From positions 1 to 42,248 of IMG/VR virus record IMGVR_UViG_3300034111_000398: a stretch of 42,248 nt of DNA; one strand, given 5' to 3'. A program made the position numbers and the translations under genes. The notes under the pieces were generated by a model. The model saw only the letters and a list, made by a program, of their open reading frames with translations, was not told the DNA's origin and did not search any database. This DNA comes from a virus. Shown here one piece after another: positions 40,795-42,248 of the stretch; positions within the stretch are counted from its first letter, which is position 1; every line of letters starts with the position of its first letter.

Positions 40795-42210
40795 TTAAGC
40801 TGTGACCCTACCCTCACCTTTTGGGTTTCTGGCCTCCCCTGAAATATCAGGTGAGTTAGAATCTCTTTCTTGGGTTCTGGTTCTACTATTCATTGCCTGG
40901 GCTGTTTGTTCTGCTGCCTGCTGAGGTTTTAATTGAATTACTTCATCTCCACCGTCAATTGGAACCATTCCCTTTCTAATTCTTACCTCATTTGGGGTAA
41001 TAACCTGCATTCGTAAATATCTCTCATCAATTTTAGACTGAGTGTCTTCGTCTGTAAGGGTTAGTTCATTAAAGTGTAAAATTAATACATCTGTTTTTTC
41101 AGCAATTATTCTATTTAATTTCTTTTCTAGAATATCCTGTGCTGGACGACAGACCTGCTCTTTAAACATTTTATCGGCATCTCTTGCTGAGGCAAGGCTG
41201 ACTCCCTCTGGGACTCCAATTTTATTAATTGGAACACGATGAGACAAAAGAATTTCATCACGGTTAGCTTTTCTATAATTGTTAAATGATGAATCCTGAA
41301 TATTAGCCTCTACTGGCTCCATCTTAAATTCTACCTTTGAGTCAGATGAATCTGCTGGAAGTGGAACATAAAGGGATCTATGATTCTTCCCTTTAAGACC
41401 TACCTGGAAAAATTCAAGAAGCTTTCTTTCTGACTCTGTTGAAAGCTTTGCTCCTTTTACTGTAATAATATAACGTGGTACCGCCTTGTTTTCAAAGTAG
41501 TCTAGGTTATATTTACCAGCAAATTCGTTACCAGCCATTGCATTTTGTGATGCAACAATATCTGGAATACCGTAGTAATTATTCATTGGAGTATATTTCT
41601 TTAAATGAATAATTTCGTTTGGTCTATCTTCTTGACCAGCAATTGGATTCTCTGTTTCCATATCGCCGAAGTTTCTAAAGAATACAGCCTTTCCATAAAG
41701 TAGTTGTATAAATCCGTCACGAAGTCTACGAACACGCATAGTCTTTGCTGGAATATGTCCAATATATCCTATGTTTCCGCTAGTTGTTCTACCTATTTCA
41801 ATAAAGCCATTTCCTGTTGCTTCTAGGTCTGTATAAACTTTTACTAGGGTTTCAACAAATGTCTCTTCTTCGTTTACCTCTTCTAGCCAAATTTCTAGCT
41901 GCTGTCTAATTCTATCCATCTTTCGTCTAGCACGATTTAATTGTGTAGAATCTTCAATGTTGTCTAGTGCTTCCATTGCTTTTTTGCTTTCTACAAATGA
42001 GTATCCTAGTCCAACAATATTTGCTACCTTAGCATTAATTGCTGCATAGTTGTATGGAGAAATTTCATATATCTTTGAAAGATACTCTAGGTTATATACT
42101 GGTTGAACAAGGTCAAACATTGCATATCCAGTGACTGCTTGTTGCAATAGATTCTGCTGTGTTCCAGTTCCGTCAATTCCAGTAAAGCTTTTCTGTAGAT
42201 CTCTAGACAT
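40795..42210 (-). CDS. Portal protein
   Basis: A 471-aa portal of the HK97/PBSX type, the dodecameric gate for DNA. Visible features are the N-terminal SKIYEISPYNYAAINAKVANIVGLGYSF, the central helical/beta wing (YTPMNNYYGIPDIVASQNAMAGNEFAGKYNLDYFENKAVPRYIITV) and the clip and crown region (ANRDEILLSHRVPINKIGV; DADKMFKEQVCRPAQDILEKKLNRI). The end is hydrophilic and disordered. Only 38 nt of upstream sequence remain in the window; no clear ribosome-binding site is seen near the ATG. The last bases hold a 13-bp dyad. Confidence 0.93.
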   Translation of the reverse strand: MSRDLQKSFTGIDGTGTQQNLLQQAVTGYAMFDLVQPVYNLEYLSKIYEISPYNYAAINAKVANIVGLGYSFVESKKAMEALDNIEDSTQLNRARRKMDRIRQQLEIWLEEVNEEETFVETLVKVYTDLEATGNGFIEIGRTTSGNIGYIGHIPAKTMRVRRLRDGFIQLLYGKAVFFRNFGDMETENPIAGQEDRPNEIIHLKKYTPMNNYYGIPDIVASQNAMAGNEFAGKYNLDYFENKAVPRYIITVKGAKLSTESERKLLEFFQVGLKGKNHRSLYVPLPADSSDSKVEFKMEPVEANIQDSSFNNYRKANRDEILLSHRVPINKIGVPEGVSLASARDADKMFKEQVCRPAQDILEKKLNRIIAEKTDVLILHFNELTLTDEDTQSKIDERYLRMQVITPNEVRIRKGMVPIDGGDEVIQLKPQQAAEQTAQAMNSRTRTQERDSNSPDISGEARNPKGEGRVTA

Positions 42211-42225
42211 TTTTCTACGAAATGC

Positions 42226-42238
42226 TGGACTGAGTCCA
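42226..42238. promoter_or_regulatory. 13-bp perfect dyad in the portal leader
   Basis: TGGACT-G-AGTCCA, 6-bp arms with one central base, about 15 nt before the portal ATG. It is a plausible protein-binding site; as RNA it could form only a 5-bp stem with a 3-nt loop. Confidence 0.45.
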
Positions 42239-42248
42239 ATTACCTTTT

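Noticed and set aside
1-42248. Prophage or temperate lifestyle
   Set aside because: No integrase, excisionase plus attachment site, or cI-like repressor gene was recognised; the MerR-type HTH alone is not enough.

Overview
The window reads as an essentially complete genome of a tailed, siphovirus-type bacteriophage. Every gene I can support (49 CDS entries, counting both products of one frameshifted gene) lies on the minus strand. The DNA is AT-rich by eye. No integrase, excision system, tRNA, CRISPR array or insertion sequence was seen, so a virulent lifestyle is likely. The gene set (actinophage-like tail chaperone, bacterial-type DNA polymerase III alpha, RecA, gp32-like SSB, Cas4-like nuclease, Zn-ribbon mini-proteins) and several promoters sitting 0-2 nt upstream of start codons (leaderless mRNAs) fit a low-GC actinobacterial host. 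That host call is inference.

Layout in transcription order (high to low coordinates). Head: portal, capsid protease/scaffold fusion, major capsid protein, a SAP-like head protein (42210-37853). Neck: connector, head closure, neck protein, tail terminator (37837-35142). Tail: tail tube, G/G-T chaperones made by a -1 frameshift at CCCAAAC, a 2302-residue tape measure, a Dit-like protein, the baseplate hub, four appendage proteins including an S74-chaperone tail fibre, and three small proteins (35045-17184). Replication and recombination: phosphoesterase, regulators, DnaB helicase, primase, SSB, DNA Pol III alpha, MazG, RecA, nucleases, RuvC-like resolvase (17099-4214). A small accessory block follows: micro-HTH, FkbM methyltransferase, Nmad1/DUF1599 protein (4217-2988). 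Last come small and large terminase and two small conserved genes (2954-39). Terminase at the low end and portal at the high end, on the same strand, are what a circular or circularly permuted genome cut between them would give. The junction would rebuild an extended -10 promoter for the portal gene.

Transcription seems punctuated. Rho-independent terminators follow the capsid and tail-tube genes, and each is followed at once by a new promoter. A consensus-like promoter at 17153-17180 opens the replication block, carries a perfect 8-bp-arm operator over its -10, and starts directly upstream of a terminator-like hairpin. RecA, SSB, small terminase, protease, tail tube and two tail-appendage units have their own promoters.

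Four genes too short for routine ORF calling were recovered: a 48-aa HTH, a 36-aa membrane peptide, a 52-aa XapX protein and a 51-aa coiled coil. Many start sites were moved on ribosome-binding-site or promoter grounds. No endolysin or integrase was recognised. All family names come from reading motifs; no database search was run.
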